Below are positions 36,232 through 48,641 of a stretch of DNA of 64,000 bases, piece by piece. Origin of the DNA: Malania oleifera (taxonomy: Eukaryota; Streptophyta; Magnoliopsida; Santalales; Ximeniaceae); assembly GCF_029873635.1 (NCBI RefSeq), contig NC_080420.1, positions 33,299,231 through 33,363,230 of the forward strand, in the 5' to 3' direction. Below the pieces are notes generated by a model, which worked only from the letters and a program-made list of their open reading frames with translations, was not told the DNA's origin and made no database searches. Every line of letters starts with the position of its first letter. The stretch's first letter is position 1. The position numbers and the translations under genes were made by a program.

Positions 36232-37549
36232 CACCAAGGTATATATTCTTTTTGTGTGAATAGATTCCATCTACTGATGGACCACTAAAAGCAGCGCATC
36301 TTCAAATGTCCATTAAAGAGAGCTCGGAAATTGTAGAGAGAGCTCGGAAATTGTGAAGTTCGATTGGCGGAGGTAGCACAAGATATACAAACAAACAAAG
36401 ACACTTTAAATAATTTCAGGGTATAGTATTTTTTGAGTACACATGCCAACAACAACCCTTTGGTATGGAGCTGATGAAATATCCATTAGGCAAATTGGTA
36501 GAAAAATCTATCATAAGAAGTCTATGATGACAGGAGTGGTATATGATAATAAGAAATCTACGAGGGTCTATTTGGCATCATATTCTTTTTTGGTTTATTT
36601 TTTTTTGTTCTTTTTTAGGACATGTTTATTTAAGTTAATATTTTTTCTTCATTGTAGATAAAATTAAAAATTTTGAAACAAGATTAAAAAGTTTTAAAAA
36701 AAATTAAAAAATAAAAATTAATAACTTGTTTGGTTAATTTTGATAAGATTAATAGAAGTCAGAAAATTTGATTGAACAAGTGTTTATTTTTGTCCTTGAT
36801 TCAAATAATAACTAAAAATATGACTTAATAGTAAAAAAAAGTAAAAATATAAATTATAAATATTATTAAAAAGTTTATTGTAATTGTTTTGCCTAATTAT
36901 TATATTTTAAAACACATTTTTTAAAGTATTACAAGAACAATCTTATTGTATATGAGAATTTTAAAATAGTTGTTTTGAAAAATGAGTTATTTTTTTACCA
37001 AAATTTTAAAAAAATTTAGGGATATTTTTATTTTAATTATATTTAAAATTCACTTAATTGTTTTCTTTTAATTTTAATTATTATGTATAAAATAAATGAT
37101 TTAATTCATAAAAGTTAATTTACCTATTGAAATATTCTAATATCTTGTTAAAATAATCGAAAATCAACCATAGAAACAAAAAAATTAATAATGTAAATAA
37201 ACACGTTGTCGTAATCTAGTTCTTTAATGCTAAAAAATAACAACAAAAAAAATAAAAAATAAGAATAATACCAAACAAACCTGAATTTCATGGATTTCAA
37301 AATTACTTTGGCAACCCACCAAAATATTTCAATGTATATATATATATATATATATATATTAACTCTTATAGAGTAAGTCATTCACTTTATACATATTTTT
37401 TTATTGAAATTGAAAAAAAAAAAGGCCATGTAAATTCAAAATATAATTAAAATAAAATATCCTTAAAATTTTTAAAAATTTGGACAAAAAAATCATCTAA
37501 AAAAATATTTTTGATATTTTTGGTTGTCCTATACAATATGATTGTCCTT
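35494..37549. other. bHLH 3' UTR and downstream host AT-rich DNA
   Basis: The 3' UTR probably extends to about 35770; no canonical AATAAA is obvious and AATAGAG at about 35767 is a weak candidate. Beyond it are an (AG)n microsatellite (36198-36228), a 21-base tandem pair around AGAGAGCTCGGAAATTG (about 36316-36356), and AT-rich DNA from about 36560 with an (AT)n run at about 37333-37360. No gene recognised. It ends at the CO-C insertion and would continue at 50848. Confidence 0.6.
36198..36228. repeat. (AG)n microsatellite
   Basis: About 15 uninterrupted AG units 0.7 kb downstream of the bHLH stop codon. Confidence 0.95.
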
Positions 37550-39722
37550 TGTTAGCCTTATAAGGTTTAAAATCTTGTTTTAATAATAACAAATAAGAGG
37601 AACTTAACATATTTGGTTAAGTGATGATATTTCAGGATTCAAATATGTGAATATAAGATCAAGTACATACAAGGATTATTGAAAGCTTATACTTCAAAGA
37701 AAAATGATCAAATGAAGTTTAAAGAGTATTAAAGCGTGAATGAAATATATTGAATCATGAAATTGTAGATGAAACTCAAAGTCAAAGTCAAAATGAAGAA
37801 TGAAAGTTACACATAAAGACTTACTGCTTAGAGTGCTTAAGTTAAAATCTTATGTAAGTAGTTTATTTGATTTCAATATGGATACATGAAACTTTTAGGT
37901 TAATTACTTGGACTTAGATACCTTTTAAAATATTTGGAAATTTTTTTTAAAAGTTAAAAGTTATTTCAAAAGGGTTAAAATTATTTTTAGAATGAAAAAC
38001 ATCAAAAACAGATTTTCCAAATTTTGTTCTTTTTTCTACATTTGTATTGATGAGCATTTTTTTTCTATCAAACACTCCTTATTTTAAAAAGTGTTCAACA
38101 TAAAAGTTGTGAGAATTTCTCTTAGCTTTATGTTGATACCAAGAATGTTAAAATCAGAGTTATATAGTGAAAGTTATACCCAAAATACTGAAAGCTAGTC
38201 GAAATTGTCAGGTGATTGACATAATTTGTCCAGACGACTGAAAAGCAACCCGAGAGGATCCAGGTGACTGACTTAGTATTTCCAGTCAATTGACTCCTTG
38301 CTAACTTTGAATTCTCTGTTTTTTCAACTATACAGGCGATTGACTCTCTGTTTTCAGTTGACTGACTCTTCGAAATTCAAATTTTTAAAAGTAACGGGAA
38401 GTTTCCAAAATTGAGTTTTTGAATTCTAAACGTTATGAAAACTTGAGAAACACTCCAAGTCAGCTGGGGAAAACGAAATACACTTTCTAAACTCTATAAA
38501 TACCCCCCAAGACAAAGGATTCAATACACCAAGAATTAAAATATGCAATCAAGCTCTCTTTGCTTACAATCTTCAAAAAGCTATTTTGCTCAAATTCTTG
38601 CTGAAGTATCTACTGAGAGTTTGCTGATTTAAAGCCACAGTTGTTTGAGTTTCTACTGAGATTTTCCAAATCTAAAGAACCCTGGTGATATTATTTTGAG
38701 CTTCATTCTTTCTATATTGATTTCTATTGAAGTATATTGTGCTAATCAATTGTACTAATCAGCTCTTGTAGAGAGTGTCATTGTACACCATTTGTTTTTT
38801 GTTTTTGTAACGATTTGGGATCGCTGGGTTTGCAAGAAGAGGAATTCTTGTGTAACCAAGCGTGAGGTGTCGCTTGGAGAGAAGGACTCTATCCTATTGA
38901 AGGAGTGTTGTAAAAGGTTTGCTCCGTCCGTAAAGGAGTGATATAGTGGAATCCTTAGATGTGTTGCCTAAGGCGATGACGTAGGGCGGGTATAGCCGAA
39001 CTTCGTAAAACTCGCATCTCACTCTCTTCCCTATTCTCTTTAATTTTCCATTCATATTAATTGTGTGGTTGATTGTTTATTTTTCAGTTCATATACACTG
39101 TGTGGTTTGGAAATAAACAAAGCTGAAAATTAATTTGATATTGGGATTGCGGAAACCGAAAGGGAGTACTTTGGTTGATCAAATCTTATTGCGAAAACCA
39201 TAAGGGAGTACGTTAATTGATTGACACCTAAGACTCAAAAATCATTAAAAGAAAATCAACAATGATCTTTAATCTTGAAAGTGATTGGTTTGAAATCTGA
39301 GTTTTGGAAGAGTGGTTGGAAATTTCTATTGTGTTTCATATTGAAAAACCAAGTGTATCTTGTGTATTAATAATCGGGCTTTTGTCAGCTACATACATAA
39401 AAGTTGAATCTTGGAAGTATTGTTGAGATTGTGTTATTATTTCATTTTTTGAATCTTATCTTGGTTACCTTGGTTGGATTAGTTTGTTGGATAATTGTTG
39501 AAAGATTTCTTGACTAATTCATAAAGCATTCAAAGTAAGCATACTAATTCATTAAGGTTGATAACTAATTTAATCTTCCATTGTACTTATTATTGATAAT
39601 CAATCTTAAATGTGTAATGGTTAAAACTAAAGAGGATTGAGAAAGAGTTTATTAAAAAGGATTTAAAGAAAATTTTAAAATCCCAATTCACCCCCCTATT
39701 GGGAGTACACATTCCTTTTTCA
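37550..39722 (+). repeat. CO-C 5' LTR
   Basis: 2173 bases, TGTTAGCCTTATAAGG...CCTTTTTCA, with the C-run CACCCCCC about 35 bases before its end. GACTGAC/GTCAATTGACTCC palindromic repeats lie at about 38200-38370, upstream of CTATAAATACCCCCC (about 38494-38508). The primer site ATTGGTATCAGAG follows directly (39723-39735). Confidence 0.92.
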
Positions 39723-39779
39723 ATTGGTATCAGAGAGGGGTTATAGCGAATCCTAACTAGAAGCTACATAAAGATCTAT

Positions 39780-39831
39780 ATGGCACAGCTAGGTGTATCT
39801 CTCTCTGTCGAAGGTCAATCCTCATATAGAC
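39780..39831 (+). pseudogene. CO-C gag, first 17 codons
   Basis: ATG at 39780 reads MAQLGVSLSVEGQSSYR and stops at the GY-D insertion. With one TAGAC removed, the frame runs on at 43470 into PPLFCGVNYTF, the usual start of a Sirevirus gag. The two pieces therefore belong to one gene. Confidence 0.85.
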
Positions 39832-40770
39832 TGTGACAACCCAAAAAATAATAATGTAATTTAAATAAAGAGGAAGGGAAATAATTAGGGCCTCGTCGAC
39901 GAACACAGGGGATTCGTTGACAAGGTTATAAGAGGACCTCGTCGACGAAGACAAGATTCATCGACGAGAAGATATCGAGAGAGAATTTCTAGAAGTTTGA
40001 AATTCATCGACGAGGGAGCAGGTTTGTCGACGAACTTTATACAGGACTCGTCGACGAGATGACGTGTCTCGTCAACGAATCTGACCTTATAAATAGTAGA
40101 AATCCAGAATTAAACGTGAAAATTAAGGAAATATCTTACTTTCTCTCTCTCCCTATGGTTTCTCTCTCTTCTCTCTTCGATTTCGGGCCGAATTTTCACC
40201 GGTTCGATGATCTGAAGCCACCACGACGCTCCTGGGGAAGTTCTCTCCAAATCTGCCGGAGCAGATCGTTGGTGAAAACAAGTTGGAAATCATCCTTAAG
40301 TTGAGGTAAGACTTTTTAAGACAAATTTGATTTTACAGTAGTTATAGGGAATGATATACACGTGAAAATACTGAAATTTAGTACTGAGAGTTTTCATTTT
40401 CAGGGTATTGATTAGGAAATCCTACAGGTGTAAGTTCAGAATTTATAGGGATTTTTCTCAGTAGCCAGGTAAGGGAATAAACTAAAGCAATTATTTTTCA
40501 TGCAAATTATTATTATTCATGAGAAAAGTTATTTTTAGGAAAACACGTATTATACCTATATATTACGAGGGAAATGCACATTTAAGAAAATATTGCTATT
40601 ATGTTGAAATATATATGTATGTATGAGATGCCAGAAATTATGATTTCAGAATCTAATGTATGGTTTTAATACAGCAAATATGTGGCATGAATATTACTTT
40701 ACGTGAAATGTATTACGATATGATTTTGTTACGAATGAAGCATATTTTTAGGAATATGTAATGTTACGGT
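39832..40770 (+). repeat. GY-D 5' LTR, truncated at its 3' side
   Basis: TGTGACAACCC start; aligns base for base with 41397-42335 of the other LTR with few differences, then breaks at TTACGGTAAGG. U3 carries four exact GTCGAC palindromes and several variants (39893-40080) ahead of TTATAAATAG (about 40087). Confidence 0.92.
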
Positions 40771-41141
40771 AAGGTAAACTTAGCCCTAGGATTATTGGTT
40801 CGTTTGAGATTTTAGAAAAAGTGGGGTCGGTGGCCTATAGGCTAGCTTTGCCACCTACACTATCTAGGATGCACGACGTATTCCATGTATCTATGTTGAG
40901 GAAATACGTCCCAGATCCTTCTCATATTATCAATTATGGTGAGTTAGAGTTCAGTGATTCACTAGTCTATGAGGAGGTACCAGTGCATATTCTGGACTGA
41001 AAGGAATATGAACTATGTAATAAGAAGATTCCTCTAGTAAAAGTTCTATGGCGGAATCACGCAGTAGAAGAGGTTTCTTGGGAACTCGAGGAGCAGATCA
41101 GACAAAAATACCCGCAACTATTCCAGGAAGATCAGATGTGA
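40771..41141 (+). pseudogene. GY-D integrase C-terminal fragment
   Basis: An uninterrupted stretch from [14 protein letters not shown] (about 40773) through [15 protein letters not shown] (about 40873-40917), one stop after VPVHILD (near 40998), and IPLVKVLWRNHAVEEVSW to the natural stop at 41139-41141. It matches the GY-C C-terminus closely. Confidence 0.88.
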
Positions 41142-41396
41142 TTAAGAAATATGAGTAAATATGTAATATTTCTTTTGCAGGTACATGTAATTCTTTAATT
41201 AGTAAGTGGTATTTTAGTTTTGGGGGAAATTTTCTTTTGGTATATGTACTCTCCCAGGACTTGAAATGTAACCATGGTATTCCTCTACTATAAGTGAGGG
41301 TAAGTAATAAAATAAGTAGACCATTTTTCCTAATAAGGGATGATGAATTATATGAATAGTCAATTTCGAGGACAAAATTTTATAAGGAGGGGAGAA

Positions 41397-43464
41397 TGTG
41401 ACAACTCGAAAAATAATAATGTAATTTAAATAAAGAGGAAGGGAAATAATTAGGGCCTCGTCGACGAACACAGGGGATTCGTTGACGAGGGTATAAGAGG
41501 ACCTCGTTGACAAAGATAAGATTCGTCGACGAGAAGATACCGAGAGAGAATTTCTAGAAGTTTGAAATTTGTCGATGAGAGAGCAGGTTTGTCGACGAAC
41601 TTTATACAGGATTCGTCGACGAGATGACGTGTCTCGTCGACGAATCTGATCCTATAAATAGTAGAAATTCAGAATTAAATGTGAAAATTAAGGAAATATC
41701 TTACTTTCTCTCTCTCCCTACGGTTTCTCTCTCTTCTCTCTTTGATTTCGGGTTGAATTTCCGTCGGTTCGATGATCTGAAGCCACCACGACGCTCCTGG
41801 GGAAGTTCTCTCCAAATCTGCCAGAGCAGATCGTTGGTGAAAACAAGTTGGAAATCATCCCTAAGTTGAGGTAAGACTTTTTAAGACAAATTTGATCTTA
41901 CGGTAGTTATAGGAAATGATATACACGTGAAAATACTGAAGTTTAGTACTGAGAGTTTTCATTTTCAGGGTATTGATTAGGAAATCCTACAGGTGTAAGT
42001 TTAGAATTTATAGGGGTTTTTCTTAGTAGCCAGGTAAGGGAATAAATTAAAGCAGTTATTTTTCATGCAAATTATTATTATTTGTGAGAAAAATTATTTT
42101 CAGGAAAACACGTATTATACCTGTATATTGCGAGGGAAATGCACATTTAAGAAAATATTGCCATTATGTTGAAATGTATATGTATGTATGAGATGCTAGA
42201 AATTATGATTTTAGAATCCAATGTATGGTTTTAATGCAGCAAATGTGTGGCATGAATGTTACTTTACGTGAAATGTATTAAGATATGATTTTGTTACGAA
42301 TGAAGCATGTTTTCAAGAATATGTAATGTTACAGTACAAATGATGTTGAAAGATATCATGATATGAATGAAGTATGTTTTGAAAAATTATGAAAGAATAC
42401 AGTACATTATGATGTTGAAAATACATTATAAATTGATTATTTTCAAAATGATATACATATATGGAATGATTTCGGCGCGAGACCATATCTATGTATGATT
42501 TCGGCACGATGCCGTATTTATGAAATGTTTTGCGCGAGGCCGTATTTATGAAATTATGAAAGATGCTATATTATCATGTATTATATGTTATCAGAACCCG
42601 GATGTTAGTTTAGTTCAGTTCAGGAGCTCGGTACCGTAACTATATATAGATTAGATATCTATATTCAGACTTGTGCTAACCACCCCACGAGGGAGTGGAA
42701 GATGGATAGTCGATGTGACTTTCAGTGTAGAGTTGTAGACGTCCACCTGGTAGTCCGGACCAGGGTGTGGTGGGCCCATCGTACTTATAGACATTTTTGA
42801 CTTGGCAGTGGTTGGCCAGCCATTGTCGGGTCCTGCCTTCGGGCTGCACAACTCGTCAAGGGGGGTAATATATGACATTAGCTAACTATTCATCCTGGGT
42901 ATGTTTTCAGTATTATCAATTATAATAGATGTTTTATGAATGTTATGATTTATTAGTAAATATGAAAGTATATAATGATTCAGTATATTATGATGAATGT
43001 TTACAGATATATGAAATGTACTGTATATGTATAATTGTATTAAATGTTTATGTTGTCAAATAGCTGTATTTAGTTTATTTTCCTTTACTGAGAAGTGTCT
43101 CACCCCCAAACATTAAATGACTTTCAAGAAACCCTGAGATACCGGCGAGTCGTGGCCGCCGTTGAGTGAGTTGAGTTTCTCTACTAGAAAGGTAAGTTTT
43201 GATCTAGGATCAGGAGATTTTTGTTGTAAGATCCTAGGTCTATTTTGATGTTTTGGAAATTGAATTCAAATACTATATTTTGGGAATGTAGTAGACTCTG
43301 GTATTATGTAATTAATGGTTTGATGGATGTAATTTATTTTTACTGCTGCGTAGGTTTCCGCTGTTTATGTCAGGCTATCCCCGCTATCCATGGGTTCGGG
43401 TTAATGTTATTATTGTTCATGTTTATTATGTTTCATTTTGTATTAAGATTTTTAGGTCGTTACA
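41397..43464 (+). repeat. GY-D 3' LTR
   Basis: 2068 bases after the polypurine tract AAGGAGGGGAGAA (41384-41396). It has palindrome cluster 41457-41645, CTATAAATAG (about 41652), (TC)n leader (41705-41745), GGCGCGAGACC-type array (42470-42548), a TACTGAGAAGTGTCTCACCC block (43087-43106) and a GGTCGTTACA end. Confidence 0.93.
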
Positions 43465-43469
43465 TAGAC

Positions 43470-44393
43470 CACCTCTCTTTTGCGGTGTCAACTATACTTT
43501 TTGAAAACAAGGAATGAAGATATACCTACAAACCATGGATTGGAAAGCTTGGAAAGTTGTCACACATAGTAACCACATCCCCACTAAAACCATGGATGAT
43601 AATGAAATACCTAAAGATGAAAAAGAGATGACCGGCAATGATTTTAAGATGTTGCAAGTAAATTCAAGTGCTATGAATGTACAATATTGTGTCTTGATAT
43701 AAATGAATTCAATAGGGTCATGACATGTAAATTAGCCAAAGAAATATGAGATAAACTAGAAGCAACGTATGAAGGTACGGTTAATGTTAGAGATAGTAGA
43801 ATCAACATGCTCACAAGCGAGTATGAGACATTTAGGATGAACCCGGATGAAACTATCACTAGCATGTATACTAGGTTTACTCACATAATAAACTCCTTAA
43901 ATGCTTTAGGGAAAAATTACTCAACTTATGAAATGATTCAAAAAATATTTAGAGGACTTCCACTGATTTGGGAACCTAAGGCCACAACAATAACTGAAGG
44001 AAGAAATTTAAAAAACACCTCCCTAGATGAATTAATAGGTTCTCTACTCACTTATGAGATGACAATAGACGAAAGAAGTGGAAAATTTAAAAACAAGGAA
44101 TTCATTGCATTTAAAGTCTCAAGTGAAAACTCTAGTGATGAAGATGAAGAAGTGATGGATGTAAATGATGTAGCCCTCATAACCAAAAGATTTGCAAAAA
44201 TCTTTAAAAAGAAGAATAAATTTACAAGAAAAATTTGGAACTCAAAATCAGATGAAGAAGAAGAAGAAGAAATCAGTAAGAAGAAAACAAAGGCTGAACT
44301 TCTAACGTGTTATAATTGTAAGAAAGTTGGACACATAAAATTGGATTGTCCACAACTTAAGAAGGATTCCAAGAAGGAAAAGCAAAAGAAATG
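43470..44393 (+). pseudogene. CO-C gag, main part with CCHC knuckle
   Basis: Continues from 39831 with PPLFCGVNYTF; a stop stands where the family has Trp, and a frameshift follows near 43513. From 43807 a 195-codon open stretch holds the capsid domain (MLTSEYETFRMNPDETI, IFRGLPLIWEPKATTI, TSLDELIGSL), an acidic/lysine-rich linker (EEEEEEISKKK) and the knuckle CYNCKKVGHIKLDC (about 44309-44350). It ends lysine-rich at 44393. Confidence 0.9.
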
Positions 44394-45290
44394 AAGGCCA
44401 CTACGTGGGACAATATAAGTACAAGTAGTTCAGAAAGTGAATCAAGTGACCAAGAAGTTGCTTATACTTGCTTTATGGTATAAGATGATGATGAAGAACA
44501 AAGTTCCATATTCAAATCATTAAATGACTCATACAATGAATCTTACTCATCTGATGAATCCAATGATGAGAGTATGCCATCTTATGAAGAATTACGAAGT
44601 GAACTATTCAATGTTAATAAAATTCTAGTTGAAGTAACTAAATGATATACTTTATTGAAAAATAAGAATGAAACTGTTATGAAAGAATTAGAATCTAAAA
44701 GTCTCGCTGAAAGAGAAAATGATTTAAAAATCAAAGATTAGAAAGCAAGAATGAAAAGATGATGAAGGAATTAGAAGATCTAAGATTTCAAACTTCCATT
44801 GATAATGAGAAAGATCTATATATTTCTGAATTAGAAAACCAAATCAGCAAAATGTCTCAAAATCAAGAAAAGGGTAAAAATACACAAGATCCAAAAATTT
44901 GTGATCTTAAAAAGAAAATTGAGGATCAAAATAAAATAATTTACAACTTCACTAGAGGAAAAGAAAATCTTGATAAAATGATTGGCGCACAAAGAATGTC
45001 TTTGAATAAAAAAGGCATAAGATTCAATGGAGTTAAAAATACAAGGAAAAAGAACCTCTATATGGGGTACTTCGCAAAAGCCTCCAAATATTATGCTAGC
45101 ACGTCCTCAAATGCTTACACACATACCACATGTTTTATATGTAAGGAGAAAGGAGACATTAAGTTTGAATGTCCATTAAAAAGAAAGGGTGCAAAAATCA
45201 GACAAGTTTGGAGAATAAAAGAATCAACTCTTATTAAACCATCCAGATCCAAGAAAGTATGGATACCTAGATAACAAGCCTAGTTCACAA
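44394..45290 (+). pseudogene. CO-C gag-pol linker: acidic and coiled-coil region with decayed second knuckle
   Basis: Serine/acid-rich sequence (44400-44600) leads to a 171-codon frame (44759-45274) rich in E, K, L and N. It has heptad-like stretches (ELENQISKMSQN, DLKKKIEDQNKI), consistent with a coiled coil. A second knuckle CFICKEKGDIKFEC (about 45130-45170) has Asp in place of the metal-binding His. It ends KKVWIPR, the phrase usually found just before the protease in Sirevirus-type polyproteins. No protease follows. Confidence 0.75.
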
Positions 45291-46345
45291 ACTAAGGACT
45301 CCAAAGATATTAGGATTAGTCATTCCCTTTTTAGAAATTAAGAAATCTAAATCTATACTAAGAAAAGGGATGCCTCCATAGCCTACAAGATTCAAGATAG
45401 CCAATTCAAATATAAGAAGTAAATTTCTCCTTATTCAATATATGAAAAGCTACTTAATCCAATTTAATACAAGGATATTGAACTAGTTGAAATGAAAAAT
45501 ATTAAAGAAGAGTTTATGAGCTTATTGATGACTATAACACTAAAATAAATGAATACAAAAATGGTATTGTTGGCCACAAATCAAGAAAGCTTGGATTGTA
45601 CAAGGCTTATCTTCGAAATCAAGGAAATCATTTGCTTCAAAAGGCCAATTTAGAAAGTCATTTGAAGCTTGATAAAAGGATAAATCAAAAGAGAGAGATT
45701 GAGTTGCAAAATTGATATAACTTGCTAAACATGAGCATGTTATGATATTAATGATATTGATATGATATTGGTATTATTCTTGATATTAATATCCATGAAC
45801 ACTTACATGAAATTAATTGATATTTGAGCATGACATGATAAATTTAAAAGCATGATTGGTAATCTTGACACCTTCATAAACACATAGTTTGTCCTTTAAG
45901 AATGAAATTATAAATTTATTGAACATGAAATACATTTCATTCAGGGGGAGTTAGATTTGTTAAGCTATGAAATCATGATTTATGGAGATTATTGAAAATT
46001 ATGATATATAATTGTTTGCATTTTTTCATACTATTTTGGGACTTATTGTCTATCTTTTTATGCATGATGAATGCAAAGTTTCTACTTTGTGCCTTCATTG
46101 GATATATACTTTTGCTTATGGTTGCTCTTTGCCTTAGTATTTATATGTTCTTCTTGATATCTTACTATTTTTGATTGATATCAAAAGGGGGAGAAGTTTT
46201 AAGTAAAAATTAAGCATGTATATTGGCTCAACTATGATAGTATTTGATCTTGAATTATGACATGATGTGATCTTGATATATGAGTATGATATTGAAATTA
46301 ATATCAAAATTGATCTTGATATTGCAAATATTGTTAATTTGATGC
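45291..46345 (+). other. CO-C pol remnant and 3' spacer with polypurine tracts
   Basis: Decayed sequence without readable protease, integrase or RT. CAGGGGGAG (45942-45950) and AAAAGGGGGAGAAG (46183-46196) are polypurine tracts; two more lie after CO-D (48571-48580 and 48624-48640). Repeated polypurine tracts before the 3' LTR are a described Sirevirus trait. TTGATATTGATATGATATTG-like repeats occur at 45745-45800 and 46260-46330. Confidence 0.7.
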
Positions 46346-48559
46346 TGTTGACCTTATTGGTTACGCTCGGTTTTGATTACGACAAATACTCGTTGTATCT
46401 AATGAGTGTTTGAGTTTTTGTGTAGGAACTAAGAATGTTAGGATCAGGATGTGCACAAAGCAAGTAAAGCCTTAAGACCAACTTCTATTCAATGTTGTAA
46501 TATATTTCAATTAATTGGTCTGTAATAGTAACTAGGGCTCTGGTTTGTAATAAGCTCACACACATCACATGTATGATAATACGTAAGCTCAAACAAACCA
46601 TGAATGAGAAAGACCTTAGAAAGACCTTAGGGTTTTCCCTTCGGTCGACCGACACCGGACTTATTCAGTGTCTTCAAATTGGACCCCAAGTGACCCTAGG
46701 ATACACATATTTACACATATGTTTGTTAGGTACTTGAATAGGGCTTGTATGTTTTGAAACGGAAACGGGACCGAAATGTACACATGGTGCACTTTCGGTC
46801 GACCAGCCAAGGCAGTTCATTTTGCCCAGGTCGACCGAACCAGGTAGTTCAAAAACTCTTGGTCAACCAAAACCTCCCTAGGTCAACACTTTGACTATCT
46901 AGTCGATCGACTCCTTTTTGTACTCCAACTACCTGGTCGATCGAGGGTCCTCGGGAGAAATCTCAACGGTATGGTCGATCGAACCAGTTAGTTCAAAATG
47001 GCCTGGTTGACCGAACCTCGAAAAATTATAAAATCACCCTCTCCTGGTCGACCGAGCCTTTAGTTCAAAACTCCCCTAGTCTACCAAATCATATGAGACT
47101 TGGTCGATCGAAACATTTCTGGTCGACTGGACCTCTCGGGTTGCCCTGATTTTTACCACAGTTAAATATTTTTTAAACAGGGTTAAAATGCTTTAAACAT
47201 CATTAAACTTCCTAATAATACTTAATAGGTCCCCAACGGTCATATTTTCTCCCATGCCTATATATATGAGATTATTTGTGAAAATGAATGAGGGATTAAC
47301 CACTTTGATTAGGAGAAATTCTTTGAAATTTCCAAATCTTATAATACTCATATTTGACCCTCCTACACTCATACTTACCTTCTCATACTGATTAAACCCT
47401 TTGTAAGTTGATTAAGTGTTAGTTTAAATAGGTTTGCTCTCCCACTCTTGATTGATTGATTCGATTTTTACGAAAGCTAAACCTAAGTGTTCTTAGGGGG
47501 CTTTTGCTAATAAGTCTATCTTAAGAAAACTTACTTAAGCTTCTGAGTATTGCATTTGTGTTACAATATCTTAGGTAGCTTGTATTTGTCTTTGGGTTGC
47601 AAAATCATTTTCAAAACATACTCAAATATCTTATGTGATTTATATTGATATATTTGTGAAAAGATATTTGTGTTTGTGATAGTGATCTTTGTTGCAATAT
47701 TCACTCACTCATACATTATTTGCTGAATACAAAGATTACACATCTTTTGCAAACCAAGCATATACATCATTTGATACTTACATGCTTGAGATATCTTGCT
47801 GATTAAGATACTTGAGACTTGACATCTTTGTGTGAACTTATTTGCTGAATATCTTGTGATACAAAGATTGCTTGTTTGTCACTCTCACTTACGCATTACA
47901 CAGATAGAAAATACTTTTGAGAGTTGAACCATCAAGACCACATTGAGCTTACATATTGAATCATATTGTGGTGTATGTTATTGCGCGCATTTGGGTACAT
48001 ATATGCTTTACACGAAAGCACAATTACTGTACCATTTGATTGTAATACATATCTGTTGTATTTCCAGGCATGGGCCTGAAGAGAGAGATTAGCCCTGGAA
48101 TAGTCCCGGATTGGCTTAGACCTGGTTAGGAAAGTTAGGTGCGTCGTCTTGTTGAAGCGTGTAGGTTGAGGTCAGCCCCACTAATTGACCTGGTTAAGGT
48201 TGAGGTCAGCCCTATGTTAATTTGACCTGGTTGTAAACGGTGCAGCTCCACTTTTAAGTGAGCTATTAGTGGAATCCTCTGGCTTGCGAGCTAGAGGCGG
48301 GGACGTAGGCACAATTGGCCGAACCCCAATAACATATCGTGTGTTTATTTACATTTTCGCACTCTATATTTACCACACGCATATGTTATTGTGTGAATGA
48401 TGCGCTTGATTTAAATTTCTACTTATCTTATACACCCGCGCATTTGGAATTATATAGACCGACCCTAGGTTGTTTTATACGGGTATTTTATTTAACCTAG
48501 GCGATAAATTTCAAATTTCCAATTCACCCCCCCTTCTTGGCAATACACCAATTCTAACA
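46346..48559 (+). repeat. CO-D solo LTR (Sirevirus-like) with target duplication GATGC
   Basis: TGTTGACCTTATTGG...CCAATTCTAACA, 2214 bases, flanked by GATGC on both sides (46341-46345 and 48560-48564). There is no internal sequence, so it is a product of LTR-LTR recombination. U3 (46640-47130) has about ten copies of GGTCGACCGA-type palindromes linked to AGTTCAAAA. CCTATATATATGAG (about 47256) is the TATA candidate, and CACCCCCCC precedes the end. It is the same family as CO-G. Confidence 0.93.
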
Positions 48560-48641
48560 GATGCTTATTGTAAGGGGGAGCCTTTTTAAGGCTTACTCAT
48601 TTTTTGCTCCTTGTTTATCATCATAAAAAAAAGGGGGAGAT
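48560..48641 (+). other. CO-C terminal spacer and final polypurine tracts
   Basis: After the GATGC copy come TAAGGGGGAG (48571-48580) and AAAAAAAAGGGGGAGAT (48624-48640), the latter touching the 3' LTR start. TTTTTAAGGCTTACTC lies between. Confidence 0.8.

Larger units (their letters stand above)
39832..43464 (+). mobile_element. GY-D gypsy deletion derivative with target duplication TAGAC
   Basis: Flanked by TAGAC on both sides (39827-39831 and 43465-43469). It holds the first 939 bases of a 5' LTR, a fragment of the integrase C-terminus, a polypurine tract and a full 3' LTR. Everything from mid 5' LTR through gag, protease, RT and most of integrase is missing, a single internal deletion near 40770. 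The family is the same as GY-C and GY-F. Confidence 0.93.
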
